A stretch of DNA of 6,681 nucleotides, taken from an uncultured Bacteroidales bacterium. Lineage in GTDB: Bacteria > Bacteroidota > Bacteroidia > Bacteroidales > UBA932. Below the pieces are notes generated by a model. The model searched no databases and was not told where the DNA came from. It saw only the letters and a list, made by a program, of their open reading frames with translations. This document shows, in pieces, positions 1 through 6,636 of this stretch (positions are counted from its first letter, which is position 1; each line of letters opens with the position of its first letter). The stretch spans positions 1 to 6,681 of the forward strand of contig CALCEJ010000035.1 in assembly GCA_937900465.1 (NCBI GenBank), read 5' to 3'. A program made the position numbers and the translations under genes.

Positions 1-112
1 TACGGGACGTACACGAAAGTGCAGGAAAATGGGGAAAAATTGTAATTTGGTGTACAGTTGGCGGATGATGTGGGGCCGTGTGGGTGAATTCCGACGGCGG
101 AGGGCAGGTACA
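1..112. other. Non-coding flank with no recognised feature
   Basis: This stretch lies downstream of argS and beyond the repeat cluster. I see no credible coding region, tRNA or clear promoter. Reading frames cross it, but their translations are low-complexity and rich in Arg and Gly, and they match no family I know. A TGTACA palindrome lies at 51-56. A TAATTTG string at 43-49 resembles a Bacteroidales -7 box but is one base too short between TA and TTTG, so I do not call it a promoter. Confidence 0.5.
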
Positions 113-148
113 GCATACCCCAGGGCAAGTTTTTGCCCTAGGGTATGC
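113..148. repeat. 16-bp inverted repeat (hairpin) downstream of argS
   Basis: The left arm 113-128 (GCATACCCCAGGGCAA) pairs with the right arm 133-148 (TTGCCCTAGGGTATGC) around a four-base loop. Fifteen of 16 positions pair, with a single C/A mismatch (121/140). The outer 8 bases of the right arm are the head of the direct repeat that starts at 141, so the left arm is an inverted copy of that head. The hairpin is about 110 bases past the argS stop on the minus strand. It could act as a transcript 3' end or stabiliser, but neither side carries a U-tract, so it is not a textbook intrinsic terminator. The pairing is seen directly; the function is unknown. Confidence 0.75.
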
Positions 149-270
149 CGTACGGGTGCTGGGAGGACTACATCTTCAGGGTATGCCGTACGGGTACCGG
201 GAGGACTACATCTTCAGAGTATACCTGAAGGACTACATCTTCAGGGAATGCTGTACGGAACTACATCCTC
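141..270. repeat. Tandem intergenic repeat cluster, two full and two degenerate units
   Basis: Two 38-base units at 141-178 and 179-216 differ at only two positions (158/196 and 160/198). Each has a GGGTATGC head, the palindrome CCGTACGG (148-155 and 186-193) and the tail GGACTACATCTTCA. A shortened third unit at 217-243 keeps the tail exactly but has a changed head. A fourth at 244-270 keeps a diverged head (GGGAATGCTGTACGG) and the tail core ACTACATC, and lacks about 11 central bases. The fourth unit's tail covers the argS stop codon (261-263) and the last sense codons. Further palindromes are GGTACC (193-198) and GTATAC (219-224). Nothing resembles a transposase, and the units are adjacent without spacers, so it is neither an IS nor a CRISPR array. 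A dispersed REP-like intergenic element is possible. Confidence 0.8.
224..245. repeat. Perfect 7-bp inverted repeat inside the repeat cluster
   Basis: CCTGAAG at 224-230 and CTTCAGG at 239-245 are perfect reverse complements around the eight-base loop GACTACAT. The left arm can also pair with CTTCAG copies at 174-179 and 212-217, so the RNA from this region has several mutually exclusive folds. On the minus strand the structure begins 16 bases past the argS stop codon. No U-tract follows, so termination is not supported by the usual rule. Confidence 0.55.
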
Positions 271-1997
271 TCGGGGAGAGTGATTCCAAGAAGGCCCATT
301 GCTTTACGGAGGACAAGGGCGACCTTCTCGATAAGGAGGAGACGGAGCCTCAGAAGGGCTGGGTCTTCTTCCCGGAGAATCGGCGTATCGTGATAATACT
401 GGTTGAACTCCTTGGAGAGGTCGTAGGCGTAGTTTGCGATGATGGCTGGGCTCAGGGCCGATGCCGCTTCATCTACCTTTCCGGGGAAGACACCGAGAAG
501 TTTCACGAGCCGGACTTCCTTCGGGGACATCGCGGCGGAGGCGTCCGCCGCGCTATGGGCAATACCCTTTTCCGCGGCCTTTCGAAGGATGGAACAGATA
601 CGCGCGTGGGTGTACTGGATGAACGGGCCGGTGTTGCCGTTGAAATCGATGGACTCCTCGGGGTTGAAAAGCATTGTCTTCTTGGGGTCCACTTTGATTA
701 TGAAGTACTTCAGGGCGCCGAGGCCTATCATATGATAGAGGGCGTCCTTCTCCCCGGCGGGAAGGTCCTCGAGCTTACCGCTTTGCTCGGAGGTCTTCTT
801 TGCCTCCAGATACATATCCTCGATAAGGTCATCAGCGTCCACGACAGTCCCCTCACGAGATTTCATCTTGCCGTTAGGGAGCTCGACCATTCCGTAGGAA
901 AGGTGGAATATCTGGTCCGCCCAGTCGAATCCCAGCTTTCTGAGGATGAGTTTAAGGACCTGGAAGTGATAATCCTGTTCGTTACCGACGACGTACACGT
1001 GGGAGTCGAGGTCGTATTTTCCGAAGCGACGCTCTGCGGTTCCAAGGTCCTGGGTAATGTAGACAGAGGTTCCGTCGCCGCGAAGGACAAGCTTCCTGTC
1101 AAGGCCGTCTGCGGTAAGGTCACACCATACGGAGCCGTCGGGTTCCTTCTCGAAAACGCCGGTCTCGAGCCCGCGGCGGACGAGTTCCTTGCCAAGAAGG
1201 TAAGTGTCGGATTCGCGGTCCACGATATCGAAGGTAATTCCAAGGGAGCGGTAAGTTTCCGCAAAACCGTCGAAGACCCATCCGTTCATCATATTCCACA
1301 GGTCACGGACCTCCTTGTCACCTTCCTCCCACTTCACCAGCATCTTATGGACATCGTCGATGACCTCGGGATGCTCTTTCTCCATCTTAGCGAAAGCGAC
1401 GTAGCAGTCTCCCACCAGGTGATCGCCCTTCTTTCCGGTGGATTCGGGAGTGGCGCCGTCAAAGAGTTTCTGCCAGGCATACATAGACTTGCAGATATGG
1501 ACACCGCGGTCATTGACAAGTGTTGCCTTGATGACAGTGTTACCTGCAGCCTTGAGTATCCTCGAGACGCTGTCTCCGAGGAGGTTGTTGCGGATATGCC
1601 CAAGATGGAGGGGCTTGTTCGTATTCGGGGACGAGAATTCCACCATTATGCGTTTCCCCGTGGAGGGAAGTTCTCCGTAGGAGTCACCGGCGGCGGCAAT
1701 GTCGCCGAGGGTTTCCGCCCACCAGGCGGGGCTGAAGCAAATGTTAAGGAATCCCTTTACGCTGTTTGTCGATGCGATTTCAGGGCAGTGTTCCGTAAGG
1801 TATCCGCCAATTTCCGTTGCCGTAAGCTCGGGAGATTTCCGGGATATCCTAAGGAGGGGGAAAACGACAAGGGTATAGTCGCCCTCGAATTCCTTGCGGG
1901 TCACCGAGACCTGAAGGGAGGAGGGTTCTACGGCTGTACCATAAAGAGCGGCGATAGCATCGGCCGCTCTAACGCTGATAAACTGTTCAGGTGTCAT
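261..1997 (-). CDS. argS: Arginyl-tRNA synthetase (class I)
   Basis: This cytoplasmic enzyme uses ATP to attach arginine to tRNA-Arg. The protein is 578 residues, a normal full length for the family. The N-terminal tRNA-recognition domain covers about residues 1-90. The Rossmann catalytic domain follows, with the class I HIGH signature as HLGHIRNN (131-138) after SPNTNKPLHLGH. The second signature loop is KMKSREGT (377-384), where KMSKS would be. The family motif GNTGPFIQYTHARI lies at 454-467 and opens the helical anticodon-binding DALR domain, which ends in the typical GITLPERM. The ATG at 1997 overlaps the rpoD stop codon (ATGA), which implies translational coupling; a weak GGG just before it is the only purine signal. 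It is probably the last gene of the htrA-rpoD-argS operon. The TAG stop at 261-263 lies inside a repeat unit. Nothing appears truncated or missing, and identification is secure. Confidence 0.97.
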   Translation of the reverse strand: MTPEQFISVRAADAIAALYGTAVEPSSLQVSVTRKEFEGDYTLVVFPLLRISRKSPELTATEIGGYLTEHCPEIASTNSVKGFLNICFSPAWWAETLGDIAAAGDSYGELPSTGKRIMVEFSSPNTNKPLHLGHIRNNLLGDSVSRILKAAGNTVIKATLVNDRGVHICKSMYAWQKLFDGATPESTGKKGDHLVGDCYVAFAKMEKEHPEVIDDVHKMLVKWEEGDKEVRDLWNMMNGWVFDGFAETYRSLGITFDIVDRESDTYLLGKELVRRGLETGVFEKEPDGSVWCDLTADGLDRKLVLRGDGTSVYITQDLGTAERRFGKYDLDSHVYVVGNEQDYHFQVLKLILRKLGFDWADQIFHLSYGMVELPNGKMKSREGTVVDADDLIEDMYLEAKKTSEQSGKLEDLPAGEKDALYHMIGLGALKYFIIKVDPKKTMLFNPEESIDFNGNTGPFIQYTHARICSILRKAAEKGIAHSAADASAAMSPKEVRLVKLLGVFPGKVDEAASALSPAIIANYAYDLSKEFNQYYHDTPILREEDPALLRLRLLLIEKVALVLRKAMGLLGITLPERM

Positions 1998-2854
1998 CCC
2001 AAATAGCCTTTTAGATGTTTTGAACGGGAAGGATTCTTCAAACGGCGGATAGCCTTCTCCTTAATCTGACGGACGCGCTCACGCGTGAGGCCGAACCTTT
2101 CACCGATTTCCTCGAGAGTCATCTCCTGGCATCCTATTCCGAAGAAGGACTTGATGATTTCCCTTTCGCGGTCCGTAAGGGTCGAAAGGGCCCTTTCAAT
2201 CTCAGTATTGAGGGATTCGTTTACGAGACCCTTGTCTGCGCTGGGGGAATCGTCGTTGGGAAGGACATCCAGAAGGGAGTTGTCCTCACCCTCAACGAAA
2301 GGTGCATCGACGGAAACGTGCCTGCCGGAGACCCTCAGGGTATCGGAGATCTTGTCCTTTGGGACGTCTATCATCTCCGAGAGTTCCTCGTTGGAGGGCT
2401 GGCGCTCGTTTTCCTGCTCAAACTTCGACAGGGCCTTGTTGATCTTGTTCAGGGACCCTACCTGGTTCAGGGGAAGACGGACGATACGGCTCTGCTCTGC
2501 GAGTGCCTGGAGAATCGACTGACGGATCCACCATACCGCATAGGAGATGAATTTGAATCCGCGGGTTTCATCGAACTTCTCAGCAGCCTTGATAAGGCCA
2601 AGATTACCTTCATTTATAAGGTCCGGAAGGCTCAGTCCCTGGTTCTGGTACTGTTTTGCCACGGAAACCACGAACCTCAGGTTCGCACGTGTCAGTTTTT
2701 CAAGGGCCTCCTGGTCTCCTTTACGGATTCTCTGGGCAAGTTCTACTTCCTCTTCCGGTGTCACCAGCTCTTCGCGTCCTATTTCCTGAAGGTACTTGTC
2801 CAGGGATGCGCTCTCGCGGTTGGTGATACTTTTGGTAATCTTTAGCTGTCTCAT
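1994..2854 (-). CDS. rpoD: Primary RNA polymerase sigma factor (sigma-70 family, RpoD/SigA)
   Basis: This housekeeping sigma factor directs RNA polymerase core to promoters. At 286 residues it has the short form usual for Bacteroidota primary sigma factors, with no acidic region 1.1. Region 1.2 spans about residues 17-50 (LDKYLQEIG). Region 2 spans about 54-125, with the core-binding and -10-recognising stretch FKFISYAVWWIRQSILQAL (100-118). Region 3 spans about 130-210, with SVDAPFVEGED at its C-terminal side. Region 4 has the DNA-binding helix-turn-helix at about 246-272 (LTRERVRQIKEKAIRRL). The complete regions 1.2-4 and near-consensus motifs favour the primary factor over an alternative or ECF sigma factor. 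The gene starts 14 bases after the htrA stop with no Shine-Dalgarno sequence, and its TGA overlaps the argS start. In Bacteroides the primary factor recognises -33 TTTG and -7 TAnnTTTG (family knowledge), and such a -7 box lies upstream of dnaN here. Confidence 0.97.
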   Translation of the reverse strand: MRQLKITKSITNRESASLDKYLQEIGREELVTPEEEVELAQRIRKGDQEALEKLTRANLRFVVSVAKQYQNQGLSLPDLINEGNLGLIKAAEKFDETRGFKFISYAVWWIRQSILQALAEQSRIVRLPLNQVGSLNKINKALSKFEQENERQPSNEELSEMIDVPKDKISDTLRVSGRHVSVDAPFVEGEDNSLLDVLPNDDSPSADKGLVNESLNTEIERALSTLTDREREIIKSFFGIGCQEMTLEEIGERFGLTRERVRQIKEKAIRRLKNPSRSKHLKGYLG

Positions 2855-2868
2855 CTATGTCTTAAAAT

Positions 2869-4317
2869 TTACTTCCCAAATGCGAAGTAGGAGGTCTTTC
2901 CTCCGGACGTCCGGCCCTGGATGAATATGGTACGGAGCGCCTTCTTCGCAGCATTTGCAACTTCCTGAGGGGTGGAGACGGCGCGGTCGTTCACGTATTC
3001 GATAACAAAGCCTTCCGAGGCACCTGCACCGGCAAGTTTGCCCTCGCCCGCATCCACCACGATGACGCCGCTCTTTGCGCCGACGGCCTTGAGTTCATCT
3101 TCTGTGGCGGTACGGATCCTTGCTCCATAGAATTCTTCAGTTCCTTCTATGGATACTCCGGACTTGGTGTAGGGCTTGAGGGTAGCAGATGTCGTGTACT
3201 GCTTTCCATCACGGATGTAAGTGATATTGATGGTGTCACCGGGACGGTCAGAGGCAATCTTTGCCTGAAGAGCCGTAGCGCCGGTAATCTTCGTTCCGTC
3301 AACATCCACAATCACATCTTCTGCACGGAGTCCGGCTTCCGACGCTGCGCTGTTTTCCAAAACCTCGTTAATATATACGCCGGAAACGGAAGAAAGTTTC
3401 AATTTTTCCGAAAGAGTTTTGTCAAGGTCGCGCATGGTGACTCCGAGGACTGCTCTCTGGACAGAACCAAAGTCCATCAGGTCTTCAGCGATTTTCTTTA
3501 CGATGTTCACGGGGATGGCGAAGGAATAGCCGCTGTAGGAGCCCGTCTGGGAGATAATCGCGGTATTGATGCCCACGAGCTCACCCTTTTTGTTGACAAG
3601 CGCGCCGCCGGAGTTTCCGGGGTTCACGGCAGCATCCGTCTGGATGAACGATTCAATCTTGAACTCGCCGTTCTGGGAAGGCATAGACCTGCCCTTTGCG
3701 CTGACGATACCGGCGGTGATGGTTGAACGGAGATTGTAGCTGAGCGGGGAGCCGATGGCAAGGACCCATTCGCCAAGGCGGAGATTGTCACTGTCGCCCA
3801 TAGGGAGCGCCGTAAGTCCGCTGGCGTCTATCTTTATGATCGCAACGTCCGTGACCGGATCCGTTCCCACAACGGTAGCGGTGTACTCCTCGTTGTTGTT
3901 GAGGGTTACTGAGATGGATGTCGCGCCATTGATGACGTGGTTGTTTGTCACGATATAGCCGTCAGGGCTTATGATGACCCCGGAGCCTGAACCCTTCACT
4001 TCACGGGACTGGGGAGTTGCGCCCTGGTCACCGAAGAAGAACTGGAAGAACGGGTCGATGGCCTGATACTGCGTCCTCTGCTGGACTGTAACCTCAACAT
4101 AGACGACAGTCTCAACCGCGGATTCGGCAGCGTAGGTAAAGTCCGGATAATCCGAATCTGCCAAATTGACAGTTCTGTATTCCACCGAACCTTTCTCCGA
4201 GGAGCGGACCGTAACGTCCTGCCGATTCGGCTGGACGGATGTTGTTTTCACGACTGCATAGGCTGCAACACCGCTCAGAAGCACGGAAAGCAGCACTGTA
4301 AAGAATCCTCTTTTCAT
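2869..4317 (-). CDS. htrA: Periplasmic serine endoprotease, Do/HtrA (DegP/DegQ) family
   Basis: This ATP-independent protease/chaperone degrades or refolds misfolded envelope proteins. The 482-residue product starts with a basic MKR and a hydrophobic segment (about 5-22) ending in AYA, so it is a signal peptide, possibly cut after residue 21, or an uncleaved anchor. The trypsin-like domain spans about 65-285 with a complete catalytic triad: His127 in TNNHVI, Asp157 in VTDVAII and Ser236 in GNSGGAL. A Phe-rich stretch, DPFFQFFFGD (88-97), lies in the N-terminal loop region, as in other Do proteases. PDZ1 lies at about 290-385 (LGVTMRDL start, then SAASEAGLRAEDVI). A more diverged second PDZ follows at about 395-482. 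Two PDZ domains fit the DegP/DegQ type better than the single-PDZ DegS type. It is the first gene of the minus-strand operon, reading into rpoD 14 bases downstream. The ATG at 4317 directly precedes the signal sequence, which supports this start. Confidence 0.96.
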   Translation of the reverse strand: MKRGFFTVLLSVLLSGVAAYAVVKTTSVQPNRQDVTVRSSEKGSVEYRTVNLADSDYPDFTYAAESAVETVVYVEVTVQQRTQYQAIDPFFQFFFGDQGATPQSREVKGSGSGVIISPDGYIVTNNHVINGATSISVTLNNNEEYTATVVGTDPVTDVAIIKIDASGLTALPMGDSDNLRLGEWVLAIGSPLSYNLRSTITAGIVSAKGRSMPSQNGEFKIESFIQTDAAVNPGNSGGALVNKKGELVGINTAIISQTGSYSGYSFAIPVNIVKKIAEDLMDFGSVQRAVLGVTMRDLDKTLSEKLKLSSVSGVYINEVLENSAASEAGLRAEDVIVDVDGTKITGATALQAKIASDRPGDTINITYIRDGKQYTTSATLKPYTKSGVSIEGTEEFYGARIRTATEDELKAVGAKSGVIVVDAGEGKLAGAGASEGFVIEYVNDRAVSTPQEVANAAKKALRTIFIQGRTSGGKTSYFAFGK

Positions 4318-4358
4318 ATTATAATTCGTTTATTGTTTTTCTTTTTCGCAAAGCGCCA

Positions 4359-4376
4359 CAAAATTGTCAAAAGATA
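4359..4376 (-). promoter_or_regulatory. Possible promoter of the htrA-rpoD-argS operon
   Basis: Two imperfect versions of the Bacteroidales -7 box TAnnTTTG lie here on the minus strand. TATCTTTTG (4376-4368) has one extra base between TA and TTTG. CAATTTTG (4366-4359) has C for the first T and a TTTG 22 bases upstream that could serve as -33. Either would give a leader of roughly 35-50 bases before the htrA ATG. Both are imperfect, so the position is a guess from motif and location only. Confidence 0.25.
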
Positions 4377-4399
4377 TGCCAAATCAGACAAAAATTTCA

Positions 4400-4407
4400 T
4401 ATATTTG
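4400..4407 (+). promoter_or_regulatory. Bacteroidales-type -7 promoter element for dnaN
   Basis: TATATTTG is an exact match to the -7 consensus TAnnTTTG of the Bacteroides primary sigma factor. It lies 38 bases before the dnaN ATG and predicts a transcript start near 4413-4415 with a leader of about 30 bases. No TTTG is found at the expected -33 spacing, although that box is often weak. The surrounding A+T-rich divergent region, in contrast to the G+C-rich genes, supports a promoter location. No Shine-Dalgarno sequence precedes the ATG; the leader is A-rich instead (AACTAAAAGACAAAT). Confidence 0.55.
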
Positions 4408-4445
4408 TGGTCTAAGCCATACTGGAACTAAAAGACAAATATCAT

Positions 4446-5564
4446 ATGAAACTCAACATCTCAAGCGGCAATCTCCTGAAGGGACTTCTCGATGTAGCGA
4501 AGGCCCTCCCCGCAAAATCCGCCCTTCCTATTCTCGAAAATTTCCTCTTCGTCCTTCGTGACGGAAAACTCGAAGTTACGGCTTCGGATTCCGAACTTAC
4601 CCTGAGGACGGTCGTGGAGGTTGACTCAGCGGAAGAAGAAGGCAGCATCGCCGTCCCCCGCCACATCATCGAACTCCTCAAGGAGCTCCCTGACCAGCCC
4701 CTTTCAATCAAGACCGTAGGCGAGAGTTCTTTCGAGCTCAACTGGACAAGCGGTAACTCCGTCCTCCCCTATTTCCCCGCGGACGACTATCCGGAGATTG
4801 CGACGGCCGGCGAAGACGCCTTGACTGTGGAATTCCCCGCATCGGCCCTCGTGGAAGGAATCTCCGGCACGGTTTACGCTACCGCTGACGATGCTATCCG
4901 TCCCGCGATGAACGGTATCTTCTTCGACATTGAGCCTGAAACTACAACCCTCGTCGCGTCGGATTCCCACAAGCTTATCTGCTATACCGCATCCGGCGTC
5001 AAGGCCGCAGAGAAGGCCTCTTTCATCCTCCACAAAAAGCCTGCGAACGTTCTCCGTTCTATCATCGGGAAGGATATCGAGACGGTTAGCGCACGCTTCG
5101 ACAGTACCGTTGTCGTATGGGAATTCGGCCCCGTCATGATGGTATGCCGTCTTGTCGTCGGAAAATACCCCAAGTACCGCGAAGTAATCCCTAAGAACAA
5201 CTCCAACGTCCTGAAGATCGAAAGGGCCCTGCTCCTTAACACCGTACGCCGCGTCGCAGTATGCTCGAACAAGGCTTCCAGCCATATCAAGTTCACCCTC
5301 AAGGAGGGCCAGCTGGAGATATCGGCCCAGGATCTTGGTTTCGCCCTTGCAGCTTACGAGAAAATCACCTGCGACTATCACGGTGAGGACCTCACCATCG
5401 GCTTCAAGTCCACTTTCCTCTCGGAAATCCTCTCCAATATGGACTGCGGAAACATAGTGATGAAATTCGCTGACGCCCGTCGCGCAGCCCTTATCATCCC
5501 CAGCGAGGAAGAAGCTGAAAGCGAAAAAGTCTGCGGCATCCTTATGCCTATAATGATTGCATAA
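4446..5564 (+). CDS. dnaN: DNA polymerase III beta subunit (sliding clamp)
   Basis: The product forms a ring-shaped dimer that encircles DNA and tethers the replicative polymerase and repair enzymes. At 372 residues it has the usual clamp length. Its three similar clamp domains are at about 1-118, 126-245 and 246-372. Recognisable landmarks are the N-terminal LPAKSALPILENFLF (21-35), ALPIL being typical of the family, PADDYPEI (111-118) in the first interdomain linker, DAIRPAMNGIFF with ASDSHKL (149-177) in domain 2, VGKYPKYREVIP (238-249) at the start of domain 3, and the C-terminal ILMPIMIA, matching the MPM-type clamp terminus that helps form the protein-binding pocket. The gene diverges from htrA across 128 bases and is followed 15 bases later by an exonuclease, with which it is likely co-transcribed. 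There is no sign of truncation. Confidence 0.97.
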   Translation: MKLNISSGNLLKGLLDVAKALPAKSALPILENFLFVLRDGKLEVTASDSELTLRTVVEVDSAEEEGSIAVPRHIIELLKELPDQPLSIKTVGESSFELNWTSGNSVLPYFPADDYPEIATAGEDALTVEFPASALVEGISGTVYATADDAIRPAMNGIFFDIEPETTTLVASDSHKLICYTASGVKAAEKASFILHKKPANVLRSIIGKDIETVSARFDSTVVVWEFGPVMMVCRLVVGKYPKYREVIPKNNSNVLKIERALLLNTVRRVAVCSNKASSHIKFTLKEGQLEISAQDLGFALAAYEKITCDYHGEDLTIGFKSTFLSEILSNMDCGNIVMKFADARRAALIIPSEEEAESEKVCGILMPIMIA

Positions 5565-5579
5565 CAAACAGTACCTCCT

Positions 5580-6545
5580 ATGGAACTGAACCTCGAAAGG
5601 CCGCTGCTCTTTTTCGACATAGAGAGCACCGGCCTTAACATCGCCTCCGACGGCATTATTGAACTGAGTTTCGTAAAGGCCTTTCCCGGAGGGGAAACCC
5701 GTGTCAAGACCTGGAAGATCAAGCCCTGGGACTTCGTCAATCACAGGGTGATCAAAATCAACCCGGAGGCTTCCGCCGTAAATGGAGTCAAGGACGAGGA
5801 TCTCGTGGATTGTCCCAAGTTTATCGACGTTCTCCCGGAGGTCGCCGACTGGCTTAAAGGAAGCGACCTTGCCGGTTTCAACTCCGCCAAGTTCGACCTT
5901 CCGTTGCTCGCGGAAGAAATCGAAAGGGTACGCCAGTACTGCCTTACCCGCCTGAATGACCCCAAGGCCGCTGAAAAGGCCTCCAAGATGCTTGCAACGG
6001 CGGAATCCGTCAACCTCCACGAAGCAAGGATGGTGGACGTCCAGAACATCTATCATCACTTCGAGCCCCGTAACCTCCGCGCCGCCTATCGTTTCTACTG
6101 CGGCGGCGAAGATTTCGAGAATGCCCATACTGCAGAGGCTGACACCGTCGCTACCTACGAAGTCCTCAAGAGCCAGCTCGACCGTTACAAGGACCCCGCC
6201 CCCTACCGCGAAGAAGTCCTCAAGAACGATGTCGAGTCCATGTCCAAGATTGGACAGCGGAGCAAGACTGTCGATTTCGCCGGACGTCTCTACGAAGGTC
6301 CTGACGGAGAACCGGTCATCAGTTTCGGCAAGCACAAAGGAAGGAAGGCCCGCGAAGTATGGGAGACAGAGCCCTCCTATTTCGCCTGGATTGCCGGAGG
6401 GGACTTCACCCTGGACACGAAACGTCAGTTCGAACTTCTCAAACAGCGGTTCCAATCAGAAAAGAAAAAAGCCCTGGACCGCCCCGCAACTGAGGGAGAA
6501 CTCGAATCCCTCCGCGAAAAATTCTCCGCCGGAAAGCTCTTCTGA
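5580..6545 (+). CDS. DEDDh-family 3'-5' exonuclease (DnaQ-like) with C-terminal ExoX-like domain
   Basis: This probably removes nucleotides from 3' DNA ends in proofreading or repair, using two metal ions. The RNase T/DnaQ-like fold spans about residues 8-200 and keeps all five catalytic residues: Asp13 and Glu15 in FFDIESTG (ExoI), Asp106 in GFNSAKFDLPLL (ExoII), and His183 and Asp188 in AHTAEADT (ExoIII). A linker follows (about 201-230). A small C-terminal domain at about 232-290 has VISFGKHKGRKAREV, then SYFAWIAGGDFTL, resembling the extra domain of ExoX-like exonucleases. This layout matches a Bacteroidales family often placed beside dnaN. At 321 residues it seems longer than the roughly 255 I recall for Bacteroides relatives, with a charged insert near 118-148 and a charged tail at about 290-321. 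It could serve as the proofreading subunit or a separate repair nuclease; the sequence does not decide. The ATG is 15 bases after dnaN, without a Shine-Dalgarno sequence. Confidence 0.88.
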   Translation: MELNLERPLLFFDIESTGLNIASDGIIELSFVKAFPGGETRVKTWKIKPWDFVNHRVIKINPEASAVNGVKDEDLVDCPKFIDVLPEVADWLKGSDLAGFNSAKFDLPLLAEEIERVRQYCLTRLNDPKAAEKASKMLATAESVNLHEARMVDVQNIYHHFEPRNLRAAYRFYCGGEDFENAHTAEADTVATYEVLKSQLDRYKDPAPYREEVLKNDVESMSKIGQRSKTVDFAGRLYEGPDGEPVISFGKHKGRKAREVWETEPSYFAWIAGGDFTLDTKRQFELLKQRFQSEKKKALDRPATEGELESLREKFSAGKLF

Positions 6546-6550
6546 CGCTA

Positions 6551-6596
6551 CAGGCTGCAGGGAGGCGTGCCCCGGACGGCAGGCTGCAGGCGGGCG
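6551..6596. repeat. Short direct repeat in a G+C-rich intergenic tail
   Basis: CAGGCTGCAGG occurs exactly at 6551-6561 and 6580-6590, 29 bases apart. Extended to 17 bases the copies match at 15 positions. Each contains the palindrome CTGCAG. The surrounding stretch 6546-6640 is about three-quarters G+C, well above the coding regions, and has several G runs (6592-6594, 6606-6609, 6614-6616, 6637-6640). I see no coding signal in it. The repeat is observed; its role is unknown. Confidence 0.6.
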
Positions 6597-6636
6597 GCTG
6601 GCGGCGGGGCGTTGGGTGACGAAGGAAGTGCGGAGC

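Noticed and set aside
113..148. Intrinsic terminator for argS
   Set aside because: The hairpin is strong, but neither side is followed by a U-tract and it is about 110 bases past the stop codon. It is kept only as an inverted repeat.
141..243. A CRISPR array
   Set aside because: The units are directly adjacent with no unique spacers, and no cas gene is nearby.
29..283. A small open frame (84 codons) through the left repeat region
   Set aside because: The product is Arg/Gly-rich and its C-terminal half simply translates the nucleotide repeats. There is no start context and no family resemblance.
78..2006. A 642-codon open frame on the plus strand opposite argS
   Set aside because: It lies almost wholly antisense to a complete, well-conserved argS, its translation shows no recognisable domain, and its start lies in the repeat region. 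It is explained by the codon use of a G+C-rich gene that leaves the opposite strand free of stops.
5574..5579. CCTCCT directly before the exonuclease ATG as a ribosome binding site
   Set aside because: It has the sequence of the anti-Shine-Dalgarno itself, not its complement, so it would not pair with the 16S rRNA end; its position is probably chance.
4704..6455. A 583-codon open frame on the minus strand opposite dnaN and the exonuclease
   Set aside because: It spans two clearly real genes that happen to share a frame, has no domain I recognise and no promoter or start context. It is a codon-bias shadow.
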